DNA of 7,351 nt from Eubacterium sp. (GTDB lineage Bacteria > Bacillota > Clostridia > Lachnospirales > Lachnospiraceae): positions 1 to 7,351 of the forward strand of contig JAJGAH010000116.1 of the NCBI GenBank assembly GCA_020844525.1, read 5' to 3'. Position numbers and translations under genes: made by a program. A model generated the notes under the pieces. The model made no database searches. It had not been told where the DNA came from and saw only the letters and a program-made list of their open reading frames with translations. This document shows, piece after piece, positions 1 to 6,609 of the stretch; position 1 is the stretch's first letter; each line of letters starts with the position of its first letter.

Positions 1-710
1 GGCTTCTCCTCGGAAGCCTTTCCATAGGTATATCCTACAATCAGCTTGGACAGTCTCTGCTTGAGGTCCATGAGGTCCTTTGCCAGGCAGAAGGTTGCCA
101 TTACCTCAGAAGCAACTGTGATATCAAATCCATCAGAGCGCGGCACGCCATCCATTCTGGTTCCAAGACCATCAATCACGTTTCGCAGCTGGCGGTCATT
201 CATATCCACGCAGCGTCTCCAGATTACCTTTCTGGGGTCGATATTGAATGGATTGCCCTGCTGAATGGAATTGTCTACCATTGCGGCAAGAAGGTTATTG
301 GCTGCTCCAATCGCATGCATATCGCCTGTGAAATGAAGGTTGATATCCTCCATCGGTACAACCTGTGCATAGCCGCCGCCTGCAGCACCGCCCTTCACAC
401 CGAATACCGGACCCATAGATGGTTCACGAATAGCACCTACCGGATGCTTGCCAAGTCTGGACAAGGCATCAATCAGGCCAATCGACGTGGTTGTCTTTCC
501 TTCTCCCGCAGGAGTCGGGTTAATGGCTGTAACCAGAACCAGCTTTCCGTCCGGTTTGTCCAGCTTGTCCATCAGCTTGTCGGAAATCTTTGCCTTGTAC
601 TTGCCGTAGTACTCAAGATACTCCTCATCAATTCCCGCCTTCTCAGCGACTTTTGCAATCGGATCCATTACACATTCCTGTGCGATCTCAATATCTGATT
701 TGTAACCCAT
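1..710 (-). CDS. fhs: Formate-tetrahydrofolate ligase (10-formyl-THF synthetase), N-terminal part
   Basis: This cytosolic enzyme uses ATP to join formate to tetrahydrofolate, giving 10-formyl-THF, the entry step of the methyl branch of the Wood-Ljungdahl pathway. The frame reads from an ATG at 710 ([11 protein letters not shown]...) to the window edge without a stop. It gives 236 residues of a protein that is usually about 556 long, so the C-terminal half or more lies outside. The P-loop [10 protein letters not shown] is at residues 65-74, just after a VLVTAIN strand. It is followed by the family's glycine-rich [24 protein letters not shown] region and by [10 protein letters not shown]. An AGGAGG sits 10 nt before the ATG and supports this start. 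The gene lies 404 bp downstream of acsV, behind a strong terminator, so it probably has its own promoter. No frameshift or missing motif is seen in the visible part. Family assignment is near certain. Confidence 0.97.
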   Translation of the reverse strand, partial: MGYKSDIEIAQECVMDPIAKVAEKAGIDEEYLEYYGKYKAKISDKLMDKLDKPDGKLVLVTAINPTPAGEGKTTTSIGLIDALSRLGKHPVGAIREPSMGPVFGVKGGAAGGGYAQVVPMEDINLHFTGDMHAIGAANNLLAAMVDNSIQQGNPFNIDPRKVIWRRCVDMNDRQLRNVIDGLGTRMDGVPRSDGFDITVASEVMATFCLAKDLMDLKQRLSKLIVGYTYGKASEEK

Positions 711-765
711 GCTTCCTTGTCCTCCTTTTTGACAGCATCTCATATACTATACTGTACCTGTGAAT

Positions 766-794
766 ATTCTAACATACTTTATAATACACATCCA
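766..794 (-). promoter_or_regulatory. Candidate extended -10 promoter for fhs
   Basis: On the minus strand, TATGTTAGAAT carries an extended -10 (TG, one base, then TAGAAT at 771-766, five of six matches to TATAAT). Seventeen bases upstream is a weak -35-like TGGATG at 794-789 (three of six). A start near 759 would give a leader of about 50 nt ending at the AGGAGG of fhs. The surrounding 200 bp are very AT-rich, so chance matches are common. Another TATAAT lies at 863-858 but has no -35 partner. The call is inference from motif and position. Confidence 0.4.
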
Positions 795-932
795 GTTTAT
801 TTTTCTCATTTTATCTGTATATTTCCATTTATTTCTGATATGTTGGTATTCTATAATATTATATCTGAATTTTTATTCCTGCATCTATTTTCTGTAAGAA
901 AACCTGTCCTTATTTTTTGTGCAGCACCTCCC

Positions 933-976
933 AAAAAAGAAGGGGTTCTGCCCAAACAGTCAGAGCAGAACCCCTT
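933..976 (-). terminator. Rho-independent terminator after acsV
   Basis: A perfect 12-bp inverted repeat (AAGGGGTTCTGC at 940-951 with GCAGAACCCCTT at 965-976) encloses a 13-nt loop. On the minus strand it is followed by C and then six T residues (938-933), the classic intrinsic terminator layout. The plus-strand side lacks a T run, so it acts for minus-strand transcripts. It lies 138 bp past the acsV stop and should end the acs operon and insulate fhs. Confidence 0.9.
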
Positions 977-1004
977 AATCTTTGTACAATCTATCCAAAC
1001 TTTA

Positions 1005-1020
1005 TGTGAAATAAATCACA
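1005..1020. promoter_or_regulatory. TGTGA-N6-TCACA palindrome, CRP/FNR- or Rex-like operator candidate
   Basis: The 16-bp sequence TGTGAAATAAATCACA has perfect TGTGA/TCACA half-sites around a six-base AT spacer. This is the half-site arrangement of CRP-family sites. It also differs by two bases from TGTGAAATATTTCACA, a form known for the redox repressor Rex. It lies between the acsV stop and the terminator and about 295 bp upstream of the fhs start, an awkward position for fhs control. Palindromes of this kind arise by chance in AT-rich DNA, so the regulatory role is only a suggestion. Confidence 0.3.
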
Positions 1021-1114
1021 ATTTGAAAAAAACCTTTTGTGTGCAAATTTTTTATAATTACAGATACAATACAACTGTCTCTGACCCGGTTTCCCTACCA
1101 GGAGAGGACAAACT

Positions 1115-3046
1115 TCAGGTACGAAGCTTTACAGACGGGAACAGGCTGTTGTCCGTATGCGGAAGGAAGCAGCAGGCGACAAATTCATCCATATAAGTAT
1201 TCACAGTCGAGAGCTCCATATAGGTCATATTCTGCGCAAGCGCATAAACCTTCCGTTCTGCGGCCCCTGACAGGAGCATGGTATACGCTCCCGTAAGAGA
1301 GGAATTACCGATATAGTGGAATTTCTCCAGCGGTATATCCGGGAACATGCCGATTGTAACCGCATTTTTCATATTGATGCCGCTTCCAATGCCGCCGGCG
1401 ACATATACATCATCAATCACTTCCACCGGGAGCTCCAGCTGACGAAGCATCGTACGGATCGCAGAAAAAATCGCTCCCTTTGCACGGATAAAATTGTCGA
1501 TATCAACCTCTGTAATCTCAATGTCCTTGACGCTGTCTGCATCCTTCTCAAAGGCAATGACATAGCTGCCCATTCCGTATTTGTCATGACGGATTCTCTC
1601 CCCTTCACGGACAAACTTCCCCTTCGGATTGATGATACCGTTCACATACAGCTCCGCAATGGTGTCAATCAGACCGGAGCCGCAAAGTCCGACCGGTTTC
1701 TGCCCCTTCCCGCCAATGATGCTCAGTGTGGGTTCCATCGTTTCCTTATCAATTTTGATGGCATCGATTGCGCCGTCTGTGGCACGCATGCCGCAGCTGA
1801 TATCGCCGCCCTCAAATGCAGGACCCGCTGAGCAGGCGCAGCTCACCAGAAAATCCGAGTTGCCAAATACCAGCTCACCGTTTGTTCCCAGATCGATAAA
1901 CAGAGACATCTCCGGGCGGTTCCAGATCATACTGATAAAAGCTCCTGCTGTGATATCCCCTCCGACATAGCTTCCGATATTTGGCGCAAGAATGATATGC
2001 GCGTCCGGATGCACTGCAATGCCGATATCAGATGCAAAAAGTGAATTGGTCTTGAAAAAGGTCGGTATATAGGGCTCCTTACGGATCGGATCTGCGTCCA
2101 CACCAAACAGAAGATGGTTCATTGTCGTATTGCCCGCAACGGCCATTCTGTAAATATGGCTTGCGGGGAACTTCGCCGCCCTGCAGATCTCCTGAATCAT
2201 CGGATTGATCGTCTCCTTGATGATAGCGTCCTGCAGCCTTTTTCCACCGCCCGGCTTCTGTGATTCAATGATTCGGTTGATGACGTCTGCTCCATAACGG
2301 ATCTGCCCGTTTCCTGAAGATGCTTTGCCGAGAATCTCACCGGTTTTCATATTCAGCAGCACCGCAGACACCGTTGTGGTGCCGATATCGACAGCCAGTC
2401 CACCGATGACTACATCCATGGCAGCGGGAAGCATGTCATATACAAAAACATTGGTGGTTGTTGTACGCACAACGCATTTTACATGAAAATCACACTTGCG
2501 CAGAATATGTGCCATTTTTCGCATTACGGAATATGGGAGGGTCACCTTCGCAATGCCGGTCTTGCTCTGGATCGCACGGGTGACTCTCTCATTGTCCGGC
2601 ATGGTGTCATCCAGTGAAGGCGCCGTCATCTGGAGCTCAATGACATCCATATTATTTGTGAATGAAAACCCTGCAGCCTTAACGCTGTCGGTAGCATCCC
2701 TGAATATCTTCAGCTCTTCCGGAGAGCTCAGGTCAGCGACTTTCATTCTTGACTTGTAAGCCGAAGCAATGTCCGGTACCTCAACCGTAACATCGCCAAT
2801 CACCTTGCTGGCACACGCCAGCCTCCACCCGGCGGCATAATCCTCATCTGTGATATGCCTTGTCTGCTTTGCATCCACAGATCCTGACAGTATTTTTACC
2901 CGGCATTTTCCGCAGGATGCATTACCTGAACAGGGAGCATCGATGGCAACATTGCTCTTCTGCGCAATGGAGAGGAGGGTTTCACCATCATTTGCAAATG
3001 CTTCCGTTTTATTGCCCTCTTCTGATACAAACGTAATCTTGTACAT
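1115..3046 (-). CDS. acsV: Reductive activator of the corrinoid iron-sulfur protein (RACo / AcsV type)
   Basis: This is a 643-residue protein of the DUF4445 corrinoid-activator family. Such proteins use ATP to drive electron transfer that brings inactive Co(II) CFeSP back to methyl-accepting Co(I). An N-terminal [2Fe-2S] ferredoxin domain (about 1-95) has cysteines C39, C45, C48 and C78 (CX5CX2CX29C). A linker and middle domain follow. The ASKHA-like ATPase part has VDIGTTT at 219-225, AGNTTMNHLL at 304-313, GGDITAG at 362-368, IDLGTNGE at 384-391 and CSAGPAFEGG at 405-414. The start at 3046 is chosen because AGGAGG lies 6 nt before it and MYKITF begins the ferredoxin fold; a GTG start 16 codons upstream would run through that ribosome site. 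It sits 223 bp after acsE, consistent with repair of the acsCD product. The length is normal for RACo, and no defect is seen. The symbol follows acetogen usage. Confidence 0.95.
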   Translation of the reverse strand: MYKITFVSEEGNKTEAFANDGETLLSIAQKSNVAIDAPCSGNASCGKCRVKILSGSVDAKQTRHITDEDYAAGWRLACASKVIGDVTVEVPDIASAYKSRMKVADLSSPEELKIFRDATDSVKAAGFSFTNNMDVIELQMTAPSLDDTMPDNERVTRAIQSKTGIAKVTLPYSVMRKMAHILRKCDFHVKCVVRTTTTNVFVYDMLPAAMDVVIGGLAVDIGTTTVSAVLLNMKTGEILGKASSGNGQIRYGADVINRIIESQKPGGGKRLQDAIIKETINPMIQEICRAAKFPASHIYRMAVAGNTTMNHLLFGVDADPIRKEPYIPTFFKTNSLFASDIGIAVHPDAHIILAPNIGSYVGGDITAGAFISMIWNRPEMSLFIDLGTNGELVFGNSDFLVSCACSAGPAFEGGDISCGMRATDGAIDAIKIDKETMEPTLSIIGGKGQKPVGLCGSGLIDTIAELYVNGIINPKGKFVREGERIRHDKYGMGSYVIAFEKDADSVKDIEITEVDIDNFIRAKGAIFSAIRTMLRQLELPVEVIDDVYVAGGIGSGINMKNAVTIGMFPDIPLEKFHYIGNSSLTGAYTMLLSGAAERKVYALAQNMTYMELSTVNTYMDEFVACCFLPHTDNSLFPSVKLRT

Positions 3047-3185
3047 AGCTTTCCTCCTGTTTTCCCGCAATGATAGTAGAGGGAGTCCGCACACCCCTGG
3101 ACCCAGTACCTGGCATCCTGTTCCTGCATCATCCTGAAAAGAAATGCTTTAATCTTCCCATCAGAAAAAGATGCATTTATATCGT

Positions 3186-3214
3186 AAAATATCCCTATAA
3201 AAAATCCGTATAAA
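3186..3214 (-). promoter_or_regulatory. Weak candidate promoter for acsV
   Basis: Just past the acsE terminator-like hairpin, the minus strand reads TTTATA (3214-3209, four of six to TTGACA), a 17-bp spacer, then TATTTT (3191-3186, four of six to TATAAT). Overlapping alternatives such as TATAAA near 3178 exist in the same AT-rich block. A start here would leave a leader of about 130 nt before acsV. The evidence is position and weak motif only. Confidence 0.27.
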
Positions 3215-3215
3215 T

Positions 3216-3247
3216 GGAAAGAACCCCGGGAAGTATGCTTCCCGGAG
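3216..3247 (-). terminator. Terminator-like hairpin after acsE
   Basis: An 8-bp perfect inverted repeat (CCGGGAAG at 3226-3233, CTTCCCGG at 3238-3245) encloses a 4-nt loop. On the minus strand it extends to 10 bp through one U-G wobble and one C-G pair, which points to a minus-strand transcript. The following tract is TTCTTTCC, only moderately T-rich, so termination is probably partial. It lies 22 bp after the acsE stop and could lower acsV expression relative to acsBDCE or protect the upstream mRNA's 3' end. Confidence 0.65.
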
Positions 3248-3269
3248 CTCCTGTTTCCGAAATTCTGCT

Positions 3270-4055
3270 TTACAGCTCCAGATAAGAATCTGCGTACAGT
3301 GTATTTCCCTTGAATACGTCACAGGACTTGATAGTCTCCATCAGTCTCTTGTCACAGGGATTGACAATTGCAGAGGTAAGGCCCTGCATCATTGCCATAG
3401 CTACAAGCGCAGAATCCATGATCGGGCGGATCTCCTTCGGCATTCCGTTGGAGTTATTGGAAAGACCACCGGTAGAATTCAGTCCCATATCAGAGAACAT
3501 CTTGATGCACTCAAGAACCTCCATCTGCTTGTCCTGCATGCCCTTTACTACAACGAACAGCGGGTCAAACCAGAGATCCTCAGCCTCCATGCCGAGCTCC
3601 ATGCCATGCTCAAGCATGTTCTGGCAATGCATCATACGCTCATCATTGTCAGCTGCGATCGGTCCGTTGGAGCACAGTGCAATTACAATCGCATCATTTG
3701 CTGCCGCAAGATCGATATTGCTCATACGGTCACCGGCATCTGCGGAGTTGATAATCGGTTTTCCCTTGGAACGGTTGTAAACAGAAATACCAGCTTCAAT
3801 CGCTGCCTTGTTGGAGGTATCCAGTGCAAGCGGTACATTATCAAAATTACTCTGGATCAGTTCAACTGCCCATTTCATACGCTCCGGTCCATCGCTCTCT
3901 GCAGGTCCGATATTTACATCAAGATAGGTAGCGCCTGCATCCAGCTGTTCCTTTGCACGCTTCAGGATAGCTTCCGGCTCCCTGTTGTCCATAGCTTTGC
4001 GGATCGCAGGGGAAATGCAATGGATTCGTTCACCGATTGTAATAAATTTTGCCAT
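3270..4055 (-). CDS. acsE: 5-Methyltetrahydrofolate:corrinoid/iron-sulfur protein methyltransferase (AcsE, MeTr)
   Basis: This 261-residue cytosolic enzyme transfers the methyl group of 5-methyl-H4folate to Co(I) of the CFeSP. The length matches the Moorella enzyme (262). It is a pterin-binding TIM barrel. Visible markers are IGERIH at 7-12, LDVNIGPA at 45-52, LALDTSN at 76-82 (D79), IINSADA at 101-107 (N103), WFDPL at 162-166 (D164) and GLSNNSNG at 197-204. These line up with the folate-binding Asp75, Asn96, Asp160 and Asn199 of Moorella MeTr, so the active site looks intact. AAGGAG lies 7 nt before the ATG. The acsC stop is 82 bp upstream, and a terminator-like hairpin follows. The gene is the natural partner of acsCD, whose product is its methyl acceptor. 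MtrH-like or MetH-like methyltransferases share the fold, but this context and length fit AcsE. Confidence 0.96.
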   Translation of the reverse strand: MAKFITIGERIHCISPAIRKAMDNREPEAILKRAKEQLDAGATYLDVNIGPAESDGPERMKWAVELIQSNFDNVPLALDTSNKAAIEAGISVYNRSKGKPIINSADAGDRMSNIDLAAANDAIVIALCSNGPIAADNDERMMHCQNMLEHGMELGMEAEDLWFDPLFVVVKGMQDKQMEVLECIKMFSDMGLNSTGGLSNNSNGMPKEIRPIMDSALVAMAMMQGLTSAIVNPCDKRLMETIKSCDVFKGNTLYADSYLEL

Positions 4056-4129
4056 TTTTTATCTCCTTTTTTTATATAGATTTTCAGCAACGGCGCCGGC
4101 CCTTGCAGGACACTGCCTGTTACTCCGGA

Positions 4130-4149
4130 GGAGAGACTCAGATCTCTCC
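4130..4149. repeat. Small inverted repeat over the acsC stop codon
   Basis: GGAGAGA (4130-4136) pairs with TCTCTCC (4143-4149) around a 6-nt loop that contains the acsC TGA at 4140-4138. There is no T run, so it is not an intrinsic terminator. It may be chance, or it may stabilise or pause at the end of acsC. Confidence 0.4.
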
Positions 4150-5490
4150 GTTTGCCTTCATATCCTTCAGGAATTTCACAAGCTGTACAGCCTCAAGCGG
4201 TGCTACAACAATCTTCCAGCCCGGAAGCTTGTTCTCAAGGTCGCCCTTCAGAACCGCAACCTTACCAGGAATGATCAGTGTACGATTCTTGATCTTGCTC
4301 TCTACATTCTCCTGTACATACTTGGAAATTGATGTAGCAGAAAGCTTTCCTGCAGCCCAGGATGTCAGAACGGAAAGTCCGCCTGCATCAGAGATAATCA
4401 GATTGCAGGGCACACCGGAGCGCTCGAGCTCTCCGGAAACCAGGAAGTAGGTAAGAGCAAAATCAACAGTTGTCAGGCATACAGAATTCTCGTCTGCACC
4501 ATTGATCGGATAAATGCCAGGCGCAACCTTCATTGGCTTCTGCGGATCTGTGAACAGATTCTGACGAAGTCCGTACAGCGGAAGGGCCATTGCATAATCC
4601 ATCTTGTCTACGACAATAATGGAACCATACTTCAGTGTGAAGAGGGCTGCCAGCGACTGCTGCATCTCTCTGTCATCTGTGAGCTTGTTGACATTTACGA
4701 TAGACGGATAGCCGAAGCTGCGCTCTCCATCAGACAGAGCTGCACGTCTGATCACAACAGCAGCTTCAAACGTAGCCTTGATGGAATCCATCGTAACGTC
4801 AAGAATCAGATTCTTGTTACCGAGCTTCTCGATCTTCTGAACCGTGTCATAGAGGTCCTCAATGCTTGCTCCGCTAACGCCAAGCACAACTCCCGCATCG
4901 GATGCCAGCTTGCAGAATGCCTCATAATTGGAAGCATCGGCACCATTCAGAACAGGCTTAGTATCCTTCACTGCATCGAGTGCAGCCTTTGCGGCAGCCT
5001 CATCCTTTACAGAAAGGATAACCGGACGAATAGCCGCAGCCTTCTTTGCAACCTCAGCATAACGCTCCGGTGTAGTGTCCTTGCCGAAGTTCACATTGAT
5101 CATCTCTGTATACATACGCTCGTTAATACGATCGTAGTCGACAACCTTGACCTGTGCCAGTCTGTCATCGATCTCTGCATCATCCATGCATGTGCAGATA
5201 TTTGCAGCATATACAGTCTTGTTTACAAATGTTTTCTCATGTCTGTACAGAACAGTCTCACCGCCGAGTGTATGCTCATTGTCACCGGTGCCGACCTTGA
5301 TTGTCTTCATTGGCGGAGCCGTTGCCTCAGAGAGCTGCTCCAGCGCCTCTGCAGACATATGCGGGCACTCGCTGATCTGCTTTGCGCCCTGTGCTACCTT
5401 CATGGAGAAAGCCATGCAGGTCGGGCATCCGCATTCCTTACAGTTTTTCTTCGGGGTCAGTTTGAAAATCTGAATACCATTTAATGCCAT
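4138..5490 (-). CDS. acsC: Corrinoid iron-sulfur protein large (gamma) subunit, AcsC
   Basis: This 450-residue large subunit of the CFeSP carries the cobamide that shuttles the methyl group from AcsE to acetyl-CoA synthase. The N-terminal domain binds a low-potential [4Fe-4S] cluster with C17, C20, C25 and C42 (CX2CX4CX16C, inside NCKECGCPTC); C22 is an extra cysteine in the motif. A TIM-barrel middle follows (about 95-330). The C-terminal cobalamin-binding domain is recognised by SDAGGLSVLTSWAAGKLS from 367 and LIIPGKVAVLKG near 405-416, then the conserved LPGWKIVVAPLEA. Length is normal for the family. AGGAGG lies 10 nt before the ATG. The gene begins 24 bp after the acsD stop, so the two subunits are probably co-translated for heterodimer assembly. 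The methyltransferase gene follows. No defect is visible. Confidence 0.97.
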   Translation of the reverse strand: MALNGIQIFKLTPKKNCKECGCPTCMAFSMKVAQGAKQISECPHMSAEALEQLSEATAPPMKTIKVGTGDNEHTLGGETVLYRHEKTFVNKTVYAANICTCMDDAEIDDRLAQVKVVDYDRINERMYTEMINVNFGKDTTPERYAEVAKKAAAIRPVILSVKDEAAAKAALDAVKDTKPVLNGADASNYEAFCKLASDAGVVLGVSGASIEDLYDTVQKIEKLGNKNLILDVTMDSIKATFEAAVVIRRAALSDGERSFGYPSIVNVNKLTDDREMQQSLAALFTLKYGSIIVVDKMDYAMALPLYGLRQNLFTDPQKPMKVAPGIYPINGADENSVCLTTVDFALTYFLVSGELERSGVPCNLIISDAGGLSVLTSWAAGKLSATSISKYVQENVESKIKNRTLIIPGKVAVLKGDLENKLPGWKIVVAPLEAVQLVKFLKDMKANGEI

Positions 5491-5514
5491 AATTCTTTAT
5501 CCTCCTCTGCTCTC

Positions 5515-6459
5515 TCAGACTAATTCCTGAATTAATTTGGAAATTGTTTTAACAGATTCCGGATGTTTCAAAATTACAGCATCAGAGCCGGATACAAGAC
5601 AGGCTGTAGCCGTCTGGACCTCCATGGAAATTCCACGGGCCTCTACCGGTCCCCATCCTTCCTCAGCATCTTCCTCAGCGGCTGTAGATTCCTTGACAAC
5701 CCATGTCTCAGATGCAACCGGTGTGATAATCGGCATCTGAAGCATCTTGTCATCCTGACCAAGTGCGGCAGCACGTACACGATCAAAGGTTGAAATCGTA
5801 TAGTCAAAGCCGTATCCCACAGCAGCAGATCCTGTATTCATAACAATGCTGGAAGCCGGAACACCAAGCTGTGTCATAACGACATTCAGCTGCTTTGCAA
5901 GGTTGATATCTACTGCAGATTCAGCGCCAACCTTCTGACCATAGGCAAGGCCTGCCGCAGCACCAATCGCCTTGTAATTCTCTTCCTTTGCGGACATAAC
6001 GACAATGTTTCTGCCCTGAAGTGCGCCAGCAACCTTTGCGAGAAGCTCCGCGTCCTTCTCGACATTTTTGCAGCCTTCTACAACAAGCGGTGTATCGATG
6101 GCCTCTGCCACCTCTTTGGCAACCGCAACCAGATCTTCCACAGACTTATTTGCTCCGTTCGGATCTCCGCCGGCCAAACGAAGTACTACGAAATCTCCAC
6201 CAGGCATCTGCGCTGCCTTCTTCGCGATTTCGCCGATGGTATTGCAGCCGGCATAGTATGCTTTTACGCCTTCCGGCTCTCCATCCAGTCCAAGGTCTGT
6301 AATCTCAACACCAATCTTGGGACCAGCGCCAAGGGATCCGTCAAAACTGTAGAAGGGGAAGGTATTCTCTCCGCCAATTTTGATAGCCTTGTCGCCTGTT
6401 CCGATTTCAACCTCATTAATTGAGGCATTAAATTTGTGTGCTTTACGGTTAAACGGCAT
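5515..6459 (-). CDS. acsD: Corrinoid iron-sulfur protein small (delta) subunit, AcsD
   Basis: This 314-residue TIM-barrel small subunit pairs with AcsC and helps cap the corrinoid. Family features in order are the N-terminal KAHKFNASINEVEIG, then GGENTFPFYSFDG, a PKIGVEITD strand, GDFVVLRLAGGDPN, TPLVVEGCKN, and the late MNTGSAAVGYGFDYTIST segment. Near the C-terminus an acidic stretch (STAAEEDAEEGWG) leads into EARGISMEVQTATACLVSGSD. The length is close to that of other AcsD proteins (about 310-325). AGGAGG lies 10 nt before the ATG, supporting this start. The preceding acsB stop is 150 bp away across a spacer with two hairpins, while acsC follows after 24 bp. No cofactor-binding cysteines are expected in this subunit, and none of the few seen form a cluster motif. 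Confidence in the family is high. Confidence 0.96.
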   Translation of the reverse strand: MPFNRKAHKFNASINEVEIGTGDKAIKIGGENTFPFYSFDGSLGAGPKIGVEITDLGLDGEPEGVKAYYAGCNTIGEIAKKAAQMPGGDFVVLRLAGGDPNGANKSVEDLVAVAKEVAEAIDTPLVVEGCKNVEKDAELLAKVAGALQGRNIVVMSAKEENYKAIGAAAGLAYGQKVGAESAVDINLAKQLNVVMTQLGVPASSIVMNTGSAAVGYGFDYTISTFDRVRAAALGQDDKMLQMPIITPVASETWVVKESTAAEEDAEEGWGPVEARGISMEVQTATACLVSGSDAVILKHPESVKTISKLIQELV

Positions 6460-6499
6460 TTCTCTTGTTCCTCCTAAGCGGGTAAAAATAATATATTGC

Positions 6500-6524
6500 C
6501 AGGCATACTGTTACAGCATGCCTG
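6500..6524 (-). repeat. Hairpin 2 in the acsB-acsD spacer
   Basis: On the minus strand CAGGCATGCTG pairs with CAGTATGCCTG around a 3-nt TAA loop, 11 bp with one G-U wobble. The wobble works only in minus-strand RNA. The downstream sequence GCAATATATTATTTTTACC is AT-rich but its T run begins about 11 nt after the stem, so it is a weak terminator or attenuator at best. It ends about 25 bp upstream of the acsD Shine-Dalgarno. Confidence 0.7.
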
Positions 6525-6544
6525 TCTGCTGCATCAACCCCCTG

Positions 6545-6593
6545 ATACACAGCCGACCTCCGAAAGTAAAATATGCGGAGGATGGCTGTGTAT
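6545..6593 (-). repeat. Hairpin 1 in the acsB-acsD spacer
   Basis: A 10-bp outer stem (ATACACAGCC at 6545-6554, GGCTGTGTAT at 6584-6593), a symmetric two-base internal loop, and a 6-bp inner stem (CCTCCG at 6557-6562, CGGAGG at 6576-6581) enclose a 13-nt AT-rich loop. It starts 16 bp after the acsB stop on the minus strand. No T run follows, so mRNA 3'-end protection or processing is more likely than simple termination. This is inference. Confidence 0.75.
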
Positions 6594-6609
6594 TTCAGGA
6601 ATTTATACC

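Larger units (their letters stand above)
711..1114. other. AT-rich intergenic region between acsV and fhs
   Basis: These 404 bp contain no credible gene. Open frames on the plus strand here run antisense into acsV and have no good start context. In minus-strand order the region holds about 95 bp of AT-rich acsV 3' flank, the TGTGA-N6-TCACA palindrome, the 12-bp-stem terminator, and about 220 bp of very AT-rich DNA with the candidate fhs promoter and the fhs Shine-Dalgarno. I did not recognise a folate, cobalamin or other riboswitch, though an unusual one cannot be excluded by eye. Confidence 0.8.

Noticed and set aside
1023..1058. A plus-strand promoter made of TTGAAA and TATAAT, giving an antisense RNA to acsV
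   Set aside because: The boxes are 24 bp apart, too far for a sigma-70-type promoter, and the region is AT-rich enough for chance matches.
711..1114. A tetrahydrofolate or cobalamin riboswitch before fhs or acsV
   Set aside because: I looked for conserved riboswitch cores such as a B12 box and saw none in either spacer; a covariance search would be needed to exclude divergent forms.
717..1196. A 159-codon plus-strand open frame over the acsV-fhs spacer
   Set aside because: It runs through the terminator hairpin and into the antisense of acsV, has a low-complexity AT-driven composition, and lacks a ribosome site.
3047..3094. A 16-codon N-terminal extension of AcsV from a GTG at 3094
   Set aside because: It would translate through the AGGAGG that is correctly spaced for the ATG at 3046, and the ferredoxin domain begins at that ATG.
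4049..4450. Plus-strand open frames opposite acsE, acsC, acsD and acsV
   Set aside because: They are antisense shadows of conserved genes, rich in Ser, Arg and Cys, with no recognisable domain and no Shine-Dalgarno.
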